Below, piece by piece: positions 54,043-63,710 of a DNA stretch of 64,000 nt. Numbering within the stretch: position 1 is the stretch's first letter; each line of letters begins with the position of its first letter. The stretch is from Rhizobium sullae (GTDB taxonomy: Bacteria; Pseudomonadota; Alphaproteobacteria; Rhizobiales; Rhizobiaceae). The notes beneath the pieces are model-generated. The model was given only the letters and a program-made list of their open reading frames with translations, was not told where the DNA came from and did no database searches. A program made the translations under genes and the position numbers. Where the stretch lies: assembly GCF_900169785.1 (NCBI RefSeq), contig NZ_FWER01000013.1, positions 1 to 64,000 of the forward strand. Direction: 5' to 3'.

Positions 54043-54945
54043 CTACCCGAAATTTGTTCGCTGCTGCGCAAAGATATTCACCAGCCAGTCGATGAAGACA
54101 CGGACCCGGGGCGAAAGCTGGCGGTTGCGCGGGTAGAGGAGCGAGACTGGTGTTTCCGTCAGCGGGAAACCCTTCAGTATCTCTATCAGCTCGCCGGAGG
54201 CGATGTAGCGTCCGGCGTGATAGCGCGGCACCTGGATGATGCCTAGCCCGCAGCGCGCCGCCGCATGAAGGCTCTCGGCTGCATTGACGGAGACAGTGGC
54301 CGGGATCATGACATTGCGGACCTGACCGTCGATGATGAATTCCAGCGGCAGCAGCCCGCCCGTCGCGCTGGACCGGAAACCGACCATACGGTGGCCATCG
54401 AGGCTGTCTGGATGTTCCGGCATGCCATGGCGCTCGATGTAGGCGGGTGAGGCGAGGGTAATCTCCTCCAGCATCGCCACGCGGCGGGCGATCATATCGC
54501 TGTCCTGCGGCACGCCGACGCGCAACACGCAATCGATGCCTTCGCGCACGAGATCGACCAACCGGTCGCCCTCGCTCATGTAAAATTCAATATCCGGATA
54601 CATTTCCAGGAAGGACGGCAGGCTCGGCAGCACGAAATGCCGGGCAAGCGTGCCGTGCACATCGACTCGCAACATGCCCTTCGGCTTGACACCGGCAAAG
54701 GCCCCCTCGGCGTCCTCGATGTCGGCCAGAATCGAAAGGCAGCGCTGATAGTAGGCTTCGCCGTCGAGCGTCGGGCTGACATGGCGGGTGGTGCGTTGCA
54801 GCAGGCGGACGCCAAGTCGGGCTTCGAGCTGCTTGACGGCGTCAGTCACCGTCGAGCGCGGCAGCCCGGTGTCCTCGGCTGCGAGCGTAAAGCTGCGGCG
54901 TTCCACGACGCGGGAGAAGACCCGCATAGCATCGAATCTGTCCAT
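54043..54945 (-). CDS. LysR family transcriptional regulator
   Basis: A 300-aa LysR-type regulator with the N-terminal helix-turn-helix (MDRFDAMRVFSRVVERRSFT, then DTGLPRSTVTDAVKQLEARL) and a periplasmic-binding-protein-like effector domain (GMLRVDVHGTLARHFVLPSL, EGIDCVLRVGVPQDSDMIAR). It belongs to the LysR subgroup often paired with SDR enzymes. It is divergent from the intact SDR at 55068 across 122 bp and probably controls it. Confidence 0.93.
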   Translation of the reverse strand: MDRFDAMRVFSRVVERRSFTLAAEDTGLPRSTVTDAVKQLEARLGVRLLQRTTRHVSPTLDGEAYYQRCLSILADIEDAEGAFAGVKPKGMLRVDVHGTLARHFVLPSLPSFLEMYPDIEFYMSEGDRLVDLVREGIDCVLRVGVPQDSDMIARRVAMLEEITLASPAYIERHGMPEHPDSLDGHRMVGFRSSATGGLLPLEFIIDGQVRNVMIPATVSVNAAESLHAAARCGLGIIQVPRYHAGRYIASGELIEILKGFPLTETPVSLLYPRNRQLSPRVRVFIDWLVNIFAQQRTNFG

Positions 54946-55067
54946 TCTATTTGTTCGTATCTTCCGGATAGTGATGCCGAAGAATGCGTCATTATCCGCA
55001 GATTGAAAAGCGGCATCTTCTCCTCATCGAAATGCGCTACGGCGCAATTGAACGAAGGAGAAAGAAA

Positions 55068-55808
55068 ATGACCAGCAATAACAACAAGATCGCCCTTGTA
55101 ACCGGCGCTTCCCGCGGCATAGGCGCCGCTGTCGCGGAACGTCTCGCCAAGGACGGCTTTACCGTCGTCATCAACTATTCCGGCAACGCGGCTCCCGCCG
55201 AAGAACTGGTGCAGAAGATCGAGCAGGCCGGCGGCAAGGCGCTGACGGCGAAGGCCGACGTCAGCGACTCAGAGGCCGTGCGGCGGATGTTCGATGCGGC
55301 CGAAGCGGCCTTCGGTGGCATCGACGTTCTCGTCAACAATGCCGGCATCATGATGCTGTCTTCGATCGCCGACGCCGATGATGCCAATTTCGACCGCCAG
55401 GTCAGCGTCAACCTCAAGGGCACCTTCAACACGCTCCGCGAGGCCGGCAAGCGCCTGCGCAACGGCGGCCGGATCATCAACTTCTCGACCAGCGTCGTCG
55501 GCGTCAAGCTTGAGACCTACAGCGTCTACGCCGCCACCAAGGCCGCCGTCGAAATGCTGACGGCGATCATGTCGAGGGAAATGCGCGGCCGGAACATCAC
55601 TGTGAATGCGGTCGCTCCCGGCCCGACGGCCACCGATCTCTTCCTCAACGGCAAATCCGACGAACTCGTCGGCCGCATGTCGAAGATGAACCCGCTCGAG
55701 CGCCTAGGCACGCCCGAAGATATCGCTGCCTCCGTCTCGTTCCTCGCCGGTCCGGACGGCTCCTGGGTCAACGGCCAAGTCCTGCGCGCCAACGGCGGCA
55801 TGGTCTGA
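55068..55808 (+). CDS. Short-chain dehydrogenase/reductase (SDR)
   Basis: A 246-aa classical SDR with a complete set of motifs: cofactor loop TGASRGIGAAVAERLA, NNAGIM, catalytic Ser in NFSTSVVG, YAATK with the Tyr and Lys, and PGPTATDLF. The GASRGIG loop followed by a basic-free VVINYSGN segment suits NADPH or NADH. GAAGGAG precedes the ATG at 55068; the frame to 54984 is rejected. It is followed 55 bp later by a second SDR gene that is frameshifted. Substrate unknown. Confidence 0.93.
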   Translation: MTSNNNKIALVTGASRGIGAAVAERLAKDGFTVVINYSGNAAPAEELVQKIEQAGGKALTAKADVSDSEAVRRMFDAAEAAFGGIDVLVNNAGIMMLSSIADADDANFDRQVSVNLKGTFNTLREAGKRLRNGGRIINFSTSVVGVKLETYSVYAATKAAVEMLTAIMSREMRGRNITVNAVAPGPTATDLFLNGKSDELVGRMSKMNPLERLGTPEDIAASVSFLAGPDGSWVNGQVLRANGGMV

Positions 55809-55863
55809 TGCGCAACATCCAGCCAACCATCTCAATTCACCTCGTGAAAGAAGGAATGGGACA

Positions 55864-56764
55864 ATGAGCAAGCAAGTTATCATCATCACCGGTGCATCGA
55901 GCGGCTTCGGCGCTCTCACTGCCCGCGCCCTTGCTAGGGAAGGCCACATCGTCTACGCCGGCATGCGCGCCACCGAAGGCCGCAATGCCAAAGCGGTCGC
56001 CGATGCAGCCGCTTTCGCCAAAGAGCACGGCGCGGATTTGCGCTCCGTCGAACTCGATGTCGCCTCCGGTACTTCGGTCGAAGCCGGTATCGCCAGGATC
56101 ATCGCCGAGGCCGGCCGCCTCGATGCCGTCGTACACAATGCCGGCCACATGTCCTTTGGTCCGGCAGAGGCGTTCACGCCGGAACAGTTCGCCGAGCTCT
56201 TCGACATCAACGTGCTTTCGACGCAGCGCGTGAACCGGGCAGCGCTGCCTTATCTGCGTAGGCAGGGCAAAGGGCTGGTCGTCTGGGTGTCGTCATCGAG
56301 CGCCCGCGGTGGCACGCCTCCGTACCTTTCTCCGTACTTCGCCGCAAAGGGCGATGGACTCGCTTGCCGTCTCCTACGCTGCCGAACTCAGCCGCTGGGG
56401 CATCGAGACCTCGATCATCGTTCCCGGCGCCTTCACCAAAGGCACCAACCACTTCGCCCATTCCGGCTCGCCCGCCGATACAGCGGTGGCCACCGAATAC
56501 AGCGAAGGCCCCTATAAGGGCGTTCCGGAGCAGGCGTTGAACGGTCTTGCCGCACTGGAGCCAGCCGATGCCGATGCGGGCTCGGTTGCCGCCGCCATTG
56601 CCGAAGTCGTCGCCATGCCCTTCGGGAGCCGCCCGTTCCGCATGCATATCGACCCGTCGCAAGATGGCGCGGAGATCGTAAACGGCGTTGCCGACCGGGT
56701 TCGCGCCGAGATGTATCGCCGCATCGGCCTCGAAGACTTGCTCAAGACTCACGTTAGGGGTTGA
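55864..56764 (+). pseudogene. SDR gene broken by a frameshift
   Basis: Two overlapping frames make one SDR. From ATG 55864 the first gives TGASSGFGALTARALAREG, HNAGHM, WVSSSSARGG and the active site SPYFAAK, then runs into unrelated Arg/His-rich sequence. The expected continuation (MDSLAVSYAAELSRWGIETS, then PGAFTKGTNHFAHSG) lies in another frame and ends at 56764. The change is at about 56346-56352, right after the catalytic Lys, consistent with a small indel. It could be a true pseudogene or a sequencing error. Confidence 0.85.
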
Positions 56765-56999
56765 CGTTCTGCGGCATTGTTCCGTTTTTCTGAACGGTGA
56801 TGCTCGAAGTTACGGTCTTACAATCCGACCGGATGCAATTATATTTGTTGGGCAAGGAGCGAACGGAAATCCCCATCCGGGACGCCAACCTCCAAAAGCC
56901 TGCCGGGCCATTTTCCCTGGTGACGCGGGGCTCGAAATTCGAAGTTTATCCGATCGCGGCCCGTCGAAGGTTTCCCTGCCTTCCGGGCCGCTTCCGTTT

Positions 57000-57911
57000 T
57001 CAAGCGTCGTTGAGCTTCGCGTCGGCGAGCAGCTTTACCATCCAGTCCACGAAAACGCGCACCTTGTTGCTCAGGTGCCGGTTCGGCGGATAGACGACGT
57101 AGAGCGGCAGCGGATCGCGCTTCCATTCCGGCAGAACTTGAACGAGTTCTCCCTTTGCGATTGCTTCGCGCGTCATGAAACGGAGCATTTGGCCAACGCC
57201 GAGGCCGTTGGTGAGCGCACTCATGAATGTTCTGCCGTCATTCACCGAGACGATGTATCTCGGGTTCACCTCTATCTCTTCATTGCCGTTCTTGAACACG
57301 AACGGCATCATGCGGCCGGTCTGCGCGCGGAAATAGTTAATGCCGTAATGGCTACTTTCGAGTTCTTCCGGGCGTGAGGGCATGCCGAATTTCTCGATGT
57401 AGCGGGGCGATGCGCAGGTGACCATTTCGATTTCCGACACCCGCCTTGCGATCAACGACTGATCGGCGAGCGTGCCGGCGCGAAGGGCGCAATCGACATT
57501 CTCCGCAAGGTAGTCCACGGTGCGGTCGCTGACGCCGAGATCGATGCGGATATCCGGGTATTTCAGATAAAAGTCGCAGAGCGCCGGCACGATAATGGTG
57601 TCGGCAAAAGCGCCTGACATTTCAACGCGTAAGCGGCCGGTTGGAAGACTCTGGGAATTGGAAAGGCTGCCGTCGAGCTCTTCGAGTTCCGAAACAATCT
57701 GGGAGGCGCGTTCGTAGTAAAGCGCGCCGTCGGTCGTGACCATGACGCGCCGCGTCGTGCGGTTGAGCAGCTTGGTGCGCAGATGCGCTTCCAGTCCCTG
57801 GATGAGATTGGTGATTGTTGCTTTGGGCATTGCGAGCGTGTCAGCCGCCCGTGTAAAGTTGCCCGTCTCAACGACGCGTATGAAGGCGCGCATTGCCGAG
57901 AGCTGGTCCAT
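57000..57911 (-). CDS. LysR family transcriptional regulator
   Basis: A 303-aa LysR-type protein (MDQLSAMRAFIRVVETGNFT, then ADTLAMPKATITNLIQGLEA), with effector-domain stretches GRLRVEMSGAFADTIIVPAL and DLGVSDRTVDYLAENVDCAL. Clearly a paralogue of the regulator at 54043. It is divergent, across 165 bp, from an operon of a hydrolase-like gene, an adaptor and an RND pump, which it probably regulates. The gap to its left (56765-56999) shows no gene. Confidence 0.93.
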   Translation of the reverse strand: MDQLSAMRAFIRVVETGNFTRAADTLAMPKATITNLIQGLEAHLRTKLLNRTTRRVMVTTDGALYYERASQIVSELEELDGSLSNSQSLPTGRLRVEMSGAFADTIIVPALCDFYLKYPDIRIDLGVSDRTVDYLAENVDCALRAGTLADQSLIARRVSEIEMVTCASPRYIEKFGMPSRPEELESSHYGINYFRAQTGRMMPFVFKNGNEEIEVNPRYIVSVNDGRTFMSALTNGLGVGQMLRFMTREAIAKGELVQVLPEWKRDPLPLYVVYPPNRHLSNKVRVFVDWMVKLLADAKLNDA

Positions 57912-58076
57912 CGGAAATCTCCACAGTTTGCACTGCGATATTATTCGAAATTCGGAACAGTGTAATCATAATACAGCTTCTTATTCCGCGATGTGAATAA
58001 CAATATCTTTTTTGCAAGATTGGCAAGCCATGGCTGCTTGCCGTGCGTTACATCCCATTAAGCGAAAGCCCGACCG

Positions 58077-58889
58077 ATGACGGTGCAGGTGAAAGACATG
58101 GTGCTGGAGAAGGTGGCTATCGGCCCCGTTTCCGCGCGCGTCTATCAGGGCGCCGAATTCGGCAAGGGGGCGCCGATCGTTCTGTTCTTTCACGGCGGCG
58201 CCTTCCTGCAGTCAGGCATCAAGGAAAGTGCGGTTGCTGAGAGCATGGCGAAAGCCGGTGCGATCGTTGCGGTCCCTGACTATAATGCGCCGCTCGGCAA
58301 CGTCTTTCCGAAACCGCTCGAAGTCGGTTACTCCCTTTTTTCCTATCTTGCCAACAAGCGCGCATCCGGCATTGGCGATCGCAATTCACTGCTTCTGATC
58401 GCCGGCGAAGAGGCTGGCGGTAATATTGCCGCGGGTGTAGCGCTGAAGGCACGCGATCATTATGCCAACGCGCTCGACGGCCAGATCCTGCTTTCGCCGC
58501 TCCTCGATCCGTTCATGGGTACGTCCTCCATCCGCAAGGCGGACGGCATCGGCATGCGCCAGAGCTGGACGGAAGGGTGGAGCCACTATCTCAGCGGTGG
58601 CGGCTGCCACCCCTATGCGGCACCCTGCCTCTGTTCGCGCATTTCCGGGGTTGCGCCGGCGCTGATTTTCACCGCGGAAGACGATCCTCTGCGCGACGAG
58701 ACCGTCGGTTATGCCGCCCGCCTCAAAGAGGCAGGCGTCGGGGTCCGCCAGCATATCCTCCCCGCCGGGACAGGCTGGCCATCTATCTACGGCGGGAAAA
58801 CGGTCGGCACCTCGAACTGGCAGGAAAACATCAGCCGCGAGTTCGGAAGTTTCGTCCAGGAGTTAAGCGTTCAACACCAATTGCATTGA
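58077..58889 (+). CDS. Alpha/beta-hydrolase-fold protein lacking the catalytic serine
   Basis: A 270-aa protein with the hormone-sensitive-lipase-type fold. The oxyanion HGGAF (about 39-43) is present and the acid region AEDDPLRDE (about 200-208) is intact. The nucleophile elbow, normally GDSAGG, reads GEEAGG (about 110-115), with Glu where Ser should be, and the expected catalytic His region reads ILPAGTGWPS without His. It is therefore likely to be catalytically dead as a serine hydrolase and may bind a ligand instead. It is the first gene before the adaptor (48 bp) and RND pump. No signal peptide. Confidence 0.85.
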   Translation: MTVQVKDMVLEKVAIGPVSARVYQGAEFGKGAPIVLFFHGGAFLQSGIKESAVAESMAKAGAIVAVPDYNAPLGNVFPKPLEVGYSLFSYLANKRASGIGDRNSLLLIAGEEAGGNIAAGVALKARDHYANALDGQILLSPLLDPFMGTSSIRKADGIGMRQSWTEGWSHYLSGGGCHPYAAPCLCSRISGVAPALIFTAEDDPLRDETVGYAARLKEAGVGVRQHILPAGTGWPSIYGGKTVGTSNWQENISREFGSFVQELSVQHQLH

Positions 58890-58937
58890 AAACGAACTGA
58901 TTATCGCCGGCCACAAAAGGCCGCAAGGAGAGTACCA

Positions 58938-60125
58938 ATGACGTCCAGAAAGAAGCGCTGGGCCCTGGTGGGCGCTGGCATAGGGCTTGTTGCGTCTGTT
59001 TCAGCAGCCGCCGTCTTTTTTGAATTGCCGATGAGCACTGCTGCCACGGCTGCTTCCGCTCCTGCACAGGCTCCCGCCGTACCGGTGACGGTTTCTGTCG
59101 TTGCTGCCCGTAATGTGACTGCTTGGGAAGAATTCTCTGGCCGTTTGGAAGCGGTCGACCGGGTTCAGGTGCGTTCTCGCGTCGCGGGCGCCATCCAGTC
59201 GGCTCACTTCCGCGAAGGTGCGCTGGTGAAGGCCGGCGATTTGCTCTTCACGATCGATCCGGCCCCCTATCAGGCCGCGGTTTCGCAGGCCGAAGGGCAG
59301 GCGGCTTCTGCCGAGGCCAAGGTCAGCCTGGCGCAGATCGAGCTTGAGCGCGGACGCCGGCTTTCGGACAGCCGCACGATCTCGCAGAGCGATATGGACC
59401 AGCGCCAGAGCGCCTATACCGAGGCGCAGGCAGGGCTTCGTACCGCGCAGGCGGCGCTGCGATCGGCTCAGCTCGATCTCAGCTATACCGAGGTCCGGGC
59501 TCCAGTTTCCGGCCGCGTCGGCAAGCTGGAAATCACCGCCGGCAACCTTGTCGCCGCAGGCTCGGCTTCACCAGCACTGACGACGCTCGTCTCGGTCGAT
59601 CCGATCTATGCGAGCTTCAACGCCAGCGAGGAGATGGTGACGAAGGCGCTGTCGCAGCTTCCGGCTGGCGACGGTGCAGTCCGTCCGCTCGAACAGATCC
59701 CGGTTGAAGTCGGCACGCTCGCCGATGAGGGCACGCCGATCAAGGGCAAGCTCCAATTGGTTGACAACCAGGTCGATGCCGCAAGCGGCACGATCGGAGT
59801 ACGTGCGGTGTTCGACAATCCGGGCGGCAAGCTACTTCCCGGCCAGTTCGTGCGCGTCCGCATGGGGCAGCCGAAAGCCGAAAACAGGGTTCTCGTCAGC
59901 GAACGCGCGATCGGTACCGATCAGGACAAGAAGTTCGTCTTCGTCGTCGACGGCGAGAACAAGGTCAGCTACCGGCCGGTTCAGCTCGGCAACGTAAGCG
60001 ACGGCCTTCGCGTCGTCGAAAGCGGGCTGAACCCGGGCGACACGATCGTCGTCAATGGCTTGCAGCGCATCCGTCCGGGCGCGATCGTCGAGCCGCAGAT
60101 GGAAGAGAAGGTGGCGGCCAAGTAG
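58938..60125 (+). CDS. RND periplasmic adaptor (membrane fusion protein)
   Basis: A 395-aa AcrA/MexA-type adaptor with an N-terminal membrane anchor (WALVGAGIGLVASVSAAAVF). It has the biotinyl-lipoyl halves VRSRVAGAIQSAHFREGALV and KAGDLLFTIDPAPYQAAVSQ, DLSYTEVRAPVSGRVGKLEI, a coiled-coil hairpin between them, then GVRAVFDNPGGKLLPGQFVR. CAAGGAGAG precedes the ATG. It is separated from the pump gene by 233 bp holding a repeat element. Confidence 0.94.
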   Translation: MTSRKKRWALVGAGIGLVASVSAAAVFFELPMSTAATAASAPAQAPAVPVTVSVVAARNVTAWEEFSGRLEAVDRVQVRSRVAGAIQSAHFREGALVKAGDLLFTIDPAPYQAAVSQAEGQAASAEAKVSLAQIELERGRRLSDSRTISQSDMDQRQSAYTEAQAGLRTAQAALRSAQLDLSYTEVRAPVSGRVGKLEITAGNLVAAGSASPALTTLVSVDPIYASFNASEEMVTKALSQLPAGDGAVRPLEQIPVEVGTLADEGTPIKGKLQLVDNQVDAASGTIGVRAVFDNPGGKLLPGQFVRVRMGQPKAENRVLVSERAIGTDQDKKFVFVVDGENKVSYRPVQLGNVSDGLRVVESGLNPGDTIVVNGLQRIRPGAIVEPQMEEKVAAK

Positions 60126-60132
60126 GCGTCGG

Positions 60133-60275
60133 CTATTCCCTTCTCTCCAGCGGGGAGAAGGTAGCCTGAAGGGTCGGATGAGGGAGCAGTCGCGGCAAAC
60201 GCGCCCGCCGCTTATCGCTCGGTCGTTCGCTGCCCTGACAGGCATCTTCTCCCCAGGTGGGGAGAAGCGAGAATG
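60133..60275. repeat. Rhizobial-type intergenic repeat with hairpin ends
   Basis: The element is bounded by near-palindromes: CCTTCTCTCCAGCGGGGAGAAGG at the left (one mismatch) and CTTCTCCCCAGGTGGGGAGAAG at the right, with GGTCGGATGAGGGAG between. Sequences of this type (CTTCTCCCC...GGGGAGAAG with a GGATGAGGG core) are dispersed between genes in many rhizobia. It splits the adaptor-pump operon and may affect mRNA processing. Confidence 0.6.
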
Positions 60276-60358
60276 AGCCAACTAAATGACCCGCCGGCGG
60301 TCTCCCAACCGCCGGACAGGGGCTTTGCATCCAAGTTCATCCCGGAGAGGGCTTTGAA

Positions 60359-63300
60359 ATGAACATCTCCAGATTTTTTGTGGACCGCCCGGTGTTTGCC
60401 GGCGTGCTTTCGGTCCTCATCCTCGTCGCCGGTCTGATCGGCTTGAGGGCACTGCCGATTTCCGAATATCCGGAGGTCGTGCCGCCGTCGATCGTCGTGC
60501 GTGCCACCTATCCAGGCGCCAACCCGGAAGTTATCGCACAGACGGTTGCCACACCTCTCGAAGAGCAGATCAATGGCGTCGAGGACATGCTCTACATGTC
60601 CAGCCAGGCAACCTCCGACGGCGTCATGACGCTGACGGTGACCTTCAAGCTCGGCACCGACCCGGATAAAGCGCAGCAGCTCGTGCAGAACCGCGTCTCG
60701 CAGGCCGAACCCCGCCTGCCGGAAGAGGTGAAGAGCATCGGCATCACGACGGTCAAGAGTTCGCCGGACCTGATGATGGTCGTCAACCTGATCTCGCCGG
60801 ACAACCGTTACGACATAACCTATCTGCGCAACTACGGCGTCCTCAACATTAAGGACCGCCTGGCGCGCATCGATGGCGTGGGCCAGGTCCAGGTCTTCGG
60901 TTCGGGCGACTATTCGATGCGCGTCTGGATCGATCCGCAGAGGGCTGCCGAGCATAATCTCGCCGCCAGTGATATCACCAATGCCATCCGCGAGCAGAAC
61001 GTCCAAGCCGCTGCCGGTACGATCGGCGCTTCGCCGAGCCTGCCAGGCACCGATCTGCAGCTCAACGTGAACGCGCAAGGCCGCCTGCAGACGCCGGAGC
61101 AGTTCGGCAACATCATCGTCAAGACGGGCGCCAACGGCGAGATCACCCGGCTTAGCGATGTTGCGCGCGTCGAGCTCGGCGCTGCCGATTATTCGCTGCG
61201 CTCGATCCTCGACGGCAAGCCGGCGGTTGCCATTCCGGTCTTCCAGTCTCCGGGTTCCAACGCCATCACCATCTCGGACGAGGTCCAGAAGACGATGGAA
61301 GAGCTGAAGACCGCGATGCCGGACGGGGTCAGCTACGAGATCGTCTACGACACGACGAAGTTCGTTCGTTCGTCGATCGAGAAGGTCGTCGATACGCTGC
61401 TTGAAGCCATCGCGCTCGTCGTTCTTGTCGTGATCCTGTTCCTGCAGACATGGCGTGCCTCGATCATCCCGCTGATCGCCGTTCCGGTGTCGATCATCGG
61501 CACCTTTGCGGTGATGTACGTCTTCGGCTTCTCGATCAACGCACTCAGCCTCTTCGGCCTGGTGTTGGCGATCGGTATCGTGGTGGACGATGCGATCGTC
61601 GTCGTCGAAAACGTAGAGCGCAACATCGAGAATGGGCTCAGTCCGAGGGCTGCGACCTACAAGGCCATGAAGGAAGTTTCCGGTCCGATCATCGCGATCG
61701 CGCTCGTGCTCGTCGCTGTCTTTGTGCCGCTTGCCTTCATCAGCGGCCTGTCGGGTCAGTTCTATCGCCAGTTCGCGCTGACGATCGCGATCTCGACGGT
61801 TATCTCGGCTCTCAACTCACTGACGCTGTCTCCGGCGCTGGCAGCGCTCTTGCTGCAGGATCACCACGCCAAGCGTGATTGGCTGACGCGCGGCATGGAC
61901 TTCATCTTCGGCTGGTTCTTCCGCGGCTTCAACCGCGCCTTTGGTGCCGGTTCGAGGGGCTATAGCAAAGGTGTCGGTGGCCTGCTGTCGCGCAAGAGTA
62001 TCGTCATGGTCATCTACCTGGCGCTGGCCGGTGCGACCTACGGCATCTTCAATGCCGTTCCGGGTGGTTTCGTGCCGGCACAGGACAAACAGTATCTGAT
62101 CGGTTTTGCCCAGCTGCCGGATGCCGCAAGCCTTGACCGGACCGAAGATGTTATCAAGCGGATGAGCGATATCGCCATGGCCGAACCCGGCGTTGCCCAC
62201 GCAATCGCCTTCCCGGGTCTGTCGATCAACGGCTTCACGAACTCTTCGAATGCCGGCATCGTCTTCGTGACGCTGAAGGATTTCGAGGAGCGTAAGTCGC
62301 CCGCACTTTCCGGCGGTGCGATTGCCATGTCCCTGAACCAGAAGTTCGGGGTCATCCAGGATGCCTTCATTGCGATGTTCCCGCCGCCGCCGGTCAACGG
62401 CCTCGGTACGACGGGCGGCTTCAAGATGCAGCTCGAAGACCGCGCCGGCCTCGGCTACCAGGCGCTCGATGAAGCCACCAAGGCTATCATCGGCAAGGCT
62501 TATCAGACGCCTGAGCTGACCGGCATCTTCTCCGCCTACCAGATCAACGTTCCGCAGCTCTTTGCTGACCTCGATCGCGCGAAGGCCGAGCAGCTCGGCG
62601 TCTCGGTGACTGACGTCTTCGAAACACTGCAGATCTATCTGGGTTCGCTCTATGTCAACGACTTCAATGCCTTCGGCCGCACCTACAGCGTCCGCGTGCA
62701 GGCCGATGCGAAGTTCCGCGCCCAGGCGGACGACATCGGCCAGTTGAAGGTCCGTTCGGCATCGGGCCAGATGATCCCCTTGTCGGCGTTGCTGAAGGTC
62801 AGCGCGACGACCGGGCCGGAGCGGACCAACCGTTATAACGGTTTCCTCTCCGCCGATATCAACGGCGGTCCTGCTCCGGGCTTCTCCTCCGGCCAGGCTC
62901 AGGCCGCGATCGAAAAGATCGCCAACGAGACGCTGCCGAAGGGCATCAGCTTCGAGTGGACGGATCTGACCTACCAGCAGATCCTGGCGGGCAATTCCGG
63001 CGTACTGGTCTTCCCGCTGGCGCTGCTCCTGGTCTTCCTCGTGCTAGCCGCCCAGTATGAAAGCCTCACTTTGCCGCTTGCGATCATCATGATCGTGCCG
63101 ATGGGTGTGCTGGCCGCCTTGACGGGTGTCTGGCTGACGGGTGGAGATAACAACATCTTCACCCAGATCGGCCTCGTGGTCCTTGTCGGTCTATCGGCGA
63201 AGAACGCGATCCTGATCGTGGAATTCGCCCGCGAACTGGAGTTCGAAGGCCGGACACCGGTTCAAGCGGCAATCGAGGCAAGCCGTCTGCGCCTTCGCCC

Positions 63301-63556
63301 GATCCTGATGACCTCCATGGCCTTCATCATGGGTGTCGTGCCGCTGGTGGTCTCCACTGGTGCGGGTGCGGAAATGCGCGCTGCCATGGGTGTCGCGGTC
63401 TTTGCCGGCATGATCGGCGTGACCTTCTTCGGCATCTTCATGACGCCGGTCTTCTACGTGCTGGTCCGTAAGCTGACGGGCAACCGTCCGCTGGTGCAGC
63501 ACAACGACAACCATCCAGCGTCGGATGAAAATGTCATCCGGGTCGCGGCGGAATAA
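60359..63556 (+). CDS. RND multidrug efflux transporter (HAE1, AcrB-like)
   Basis: A 1065-aa pump with all RND landmarks: FFVDRPVFAGVLSVLILVAG (TM1), the TM4 relay in LAIGIVVDDAIVVVENVERN, LSAKNAILIVEFARELEFEG and RLRPILMTSMAFIMGVVPLV. Clear paralogy with the pump at 48580 but different adaptors and neighbours. It is followed by a strong rho-independent terminator 22 bp after the stop. An outer-membrane channel gene is not nearby. Confidence 0.95.
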   Translation: MNISRFFVDRPVFAGVLSVLILVAGLIGLRALPISEYPEVVPPSIVVRATYPGANPEVIAQTVATPLEEQINGVEDMLYMSSQATSDGVMTLTVTFKLGTDPDKAQQLVQNRVSQAEPRLPEEVKSIGITTVKSSPDLMMVVNLISPDNRYDITYLRNYGVLNIKDRLARIDGVGQVQVFGSGDYSMRVWIDPQRAAEHNLAASDITNAIREQNVQAAAGTIGASPSLPGTDLQLNVNAQGRLQTPEQFGNIIVKTGANGEITRLSDVARVELGAADYSLRSILDGKPAVAIPVFQSPGSNAITISDEVQKTMEELKTAMPDGVSYEIVYDTTKFVRSSIEKVVDTLLEAIALVVLVVILFLQTWRASIIPLIAVPVSIIGTFAVMYVFGFSINALSLFGLVLAIGIVVDDAIVVVENVERNIENGLSPRAATYKAMKEVSGPIIAIALVLVAVFVPLAFISGLSGQFYRQFALTIAISTVISALNSLTLSPALAALLLQDHHAKRDWLTRGMDFIFGWFFRGFNRAFGAGSRGYSKGVGGLLSRKSIVMVIYLALAGATYGIFNAVPGGFVPAQDKQYLIGFAQLPDAASLDRTEDVIKRMSDIAMAEPGVAHAIAFPGLSINGFTNSSNAGIVFVTLKDFEERKSPALSGGAIAMSLNQKFGVIQDAFIAMFPPPPVNGLGTTGGFKMQLEDRAGLGYQALDEATKAIIGKAYQTPELTGIFSAYQINVPQLFADLDRAKAEQLGVSVTDVFETLQIYLGSLYVNDFNAFGRTYSVRVQADAKFRAQADDIGQLKVRSASGQMIPLSALLKVSATTGPERTNRYNGFLSADINGGPAPGFSSGQAQAAIEKIANETLPKGISFEWTDLTYQQILAGNSGVLVFPLALLLVFLVLAAQYESLTLPLAIIMIVPMGVLAALTGVWLTGGDNNIFTQIGLVVLVGLSAKNAILIVEFARELEFEGRTPVQAAIEASRLRLRPILMTSMAFIMGVVPLVVSTGAGAEMRAAMGVAVFAGMIGVTFFGIFMTPVFYVLVRKLTGNRPLVQHNDNHPASDENVIRVAAE

Positions 63557-63577
63557 GCGGCAAACGCTGTCGAAATC

Positions 63578-63607
63578 AAAGGCGGGACATCTGGTCCCGC
63601 CTTTTTT
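63578..63607 (+). terminator. Rho-independent terminator after the RND pump gene
   Basis: AAAGGCGGGAC / GTCCCGCCTTT forms an 11-bp perfect stem with a 5-base loop followed by a run of T. It lies 22 bp after the stop and is the clearest terminator in the window. Confidence 0.92.
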
Positions 63608-63710
63608 ATTTGCATGGCGGTGTCATGCGTCTATGTCTTTGATGAACGTACATCGGGCGAACAGAGCCATCCGCCAGAGCGTACAAACATGCCCGTTGGG
63701 GGAGGACAAC

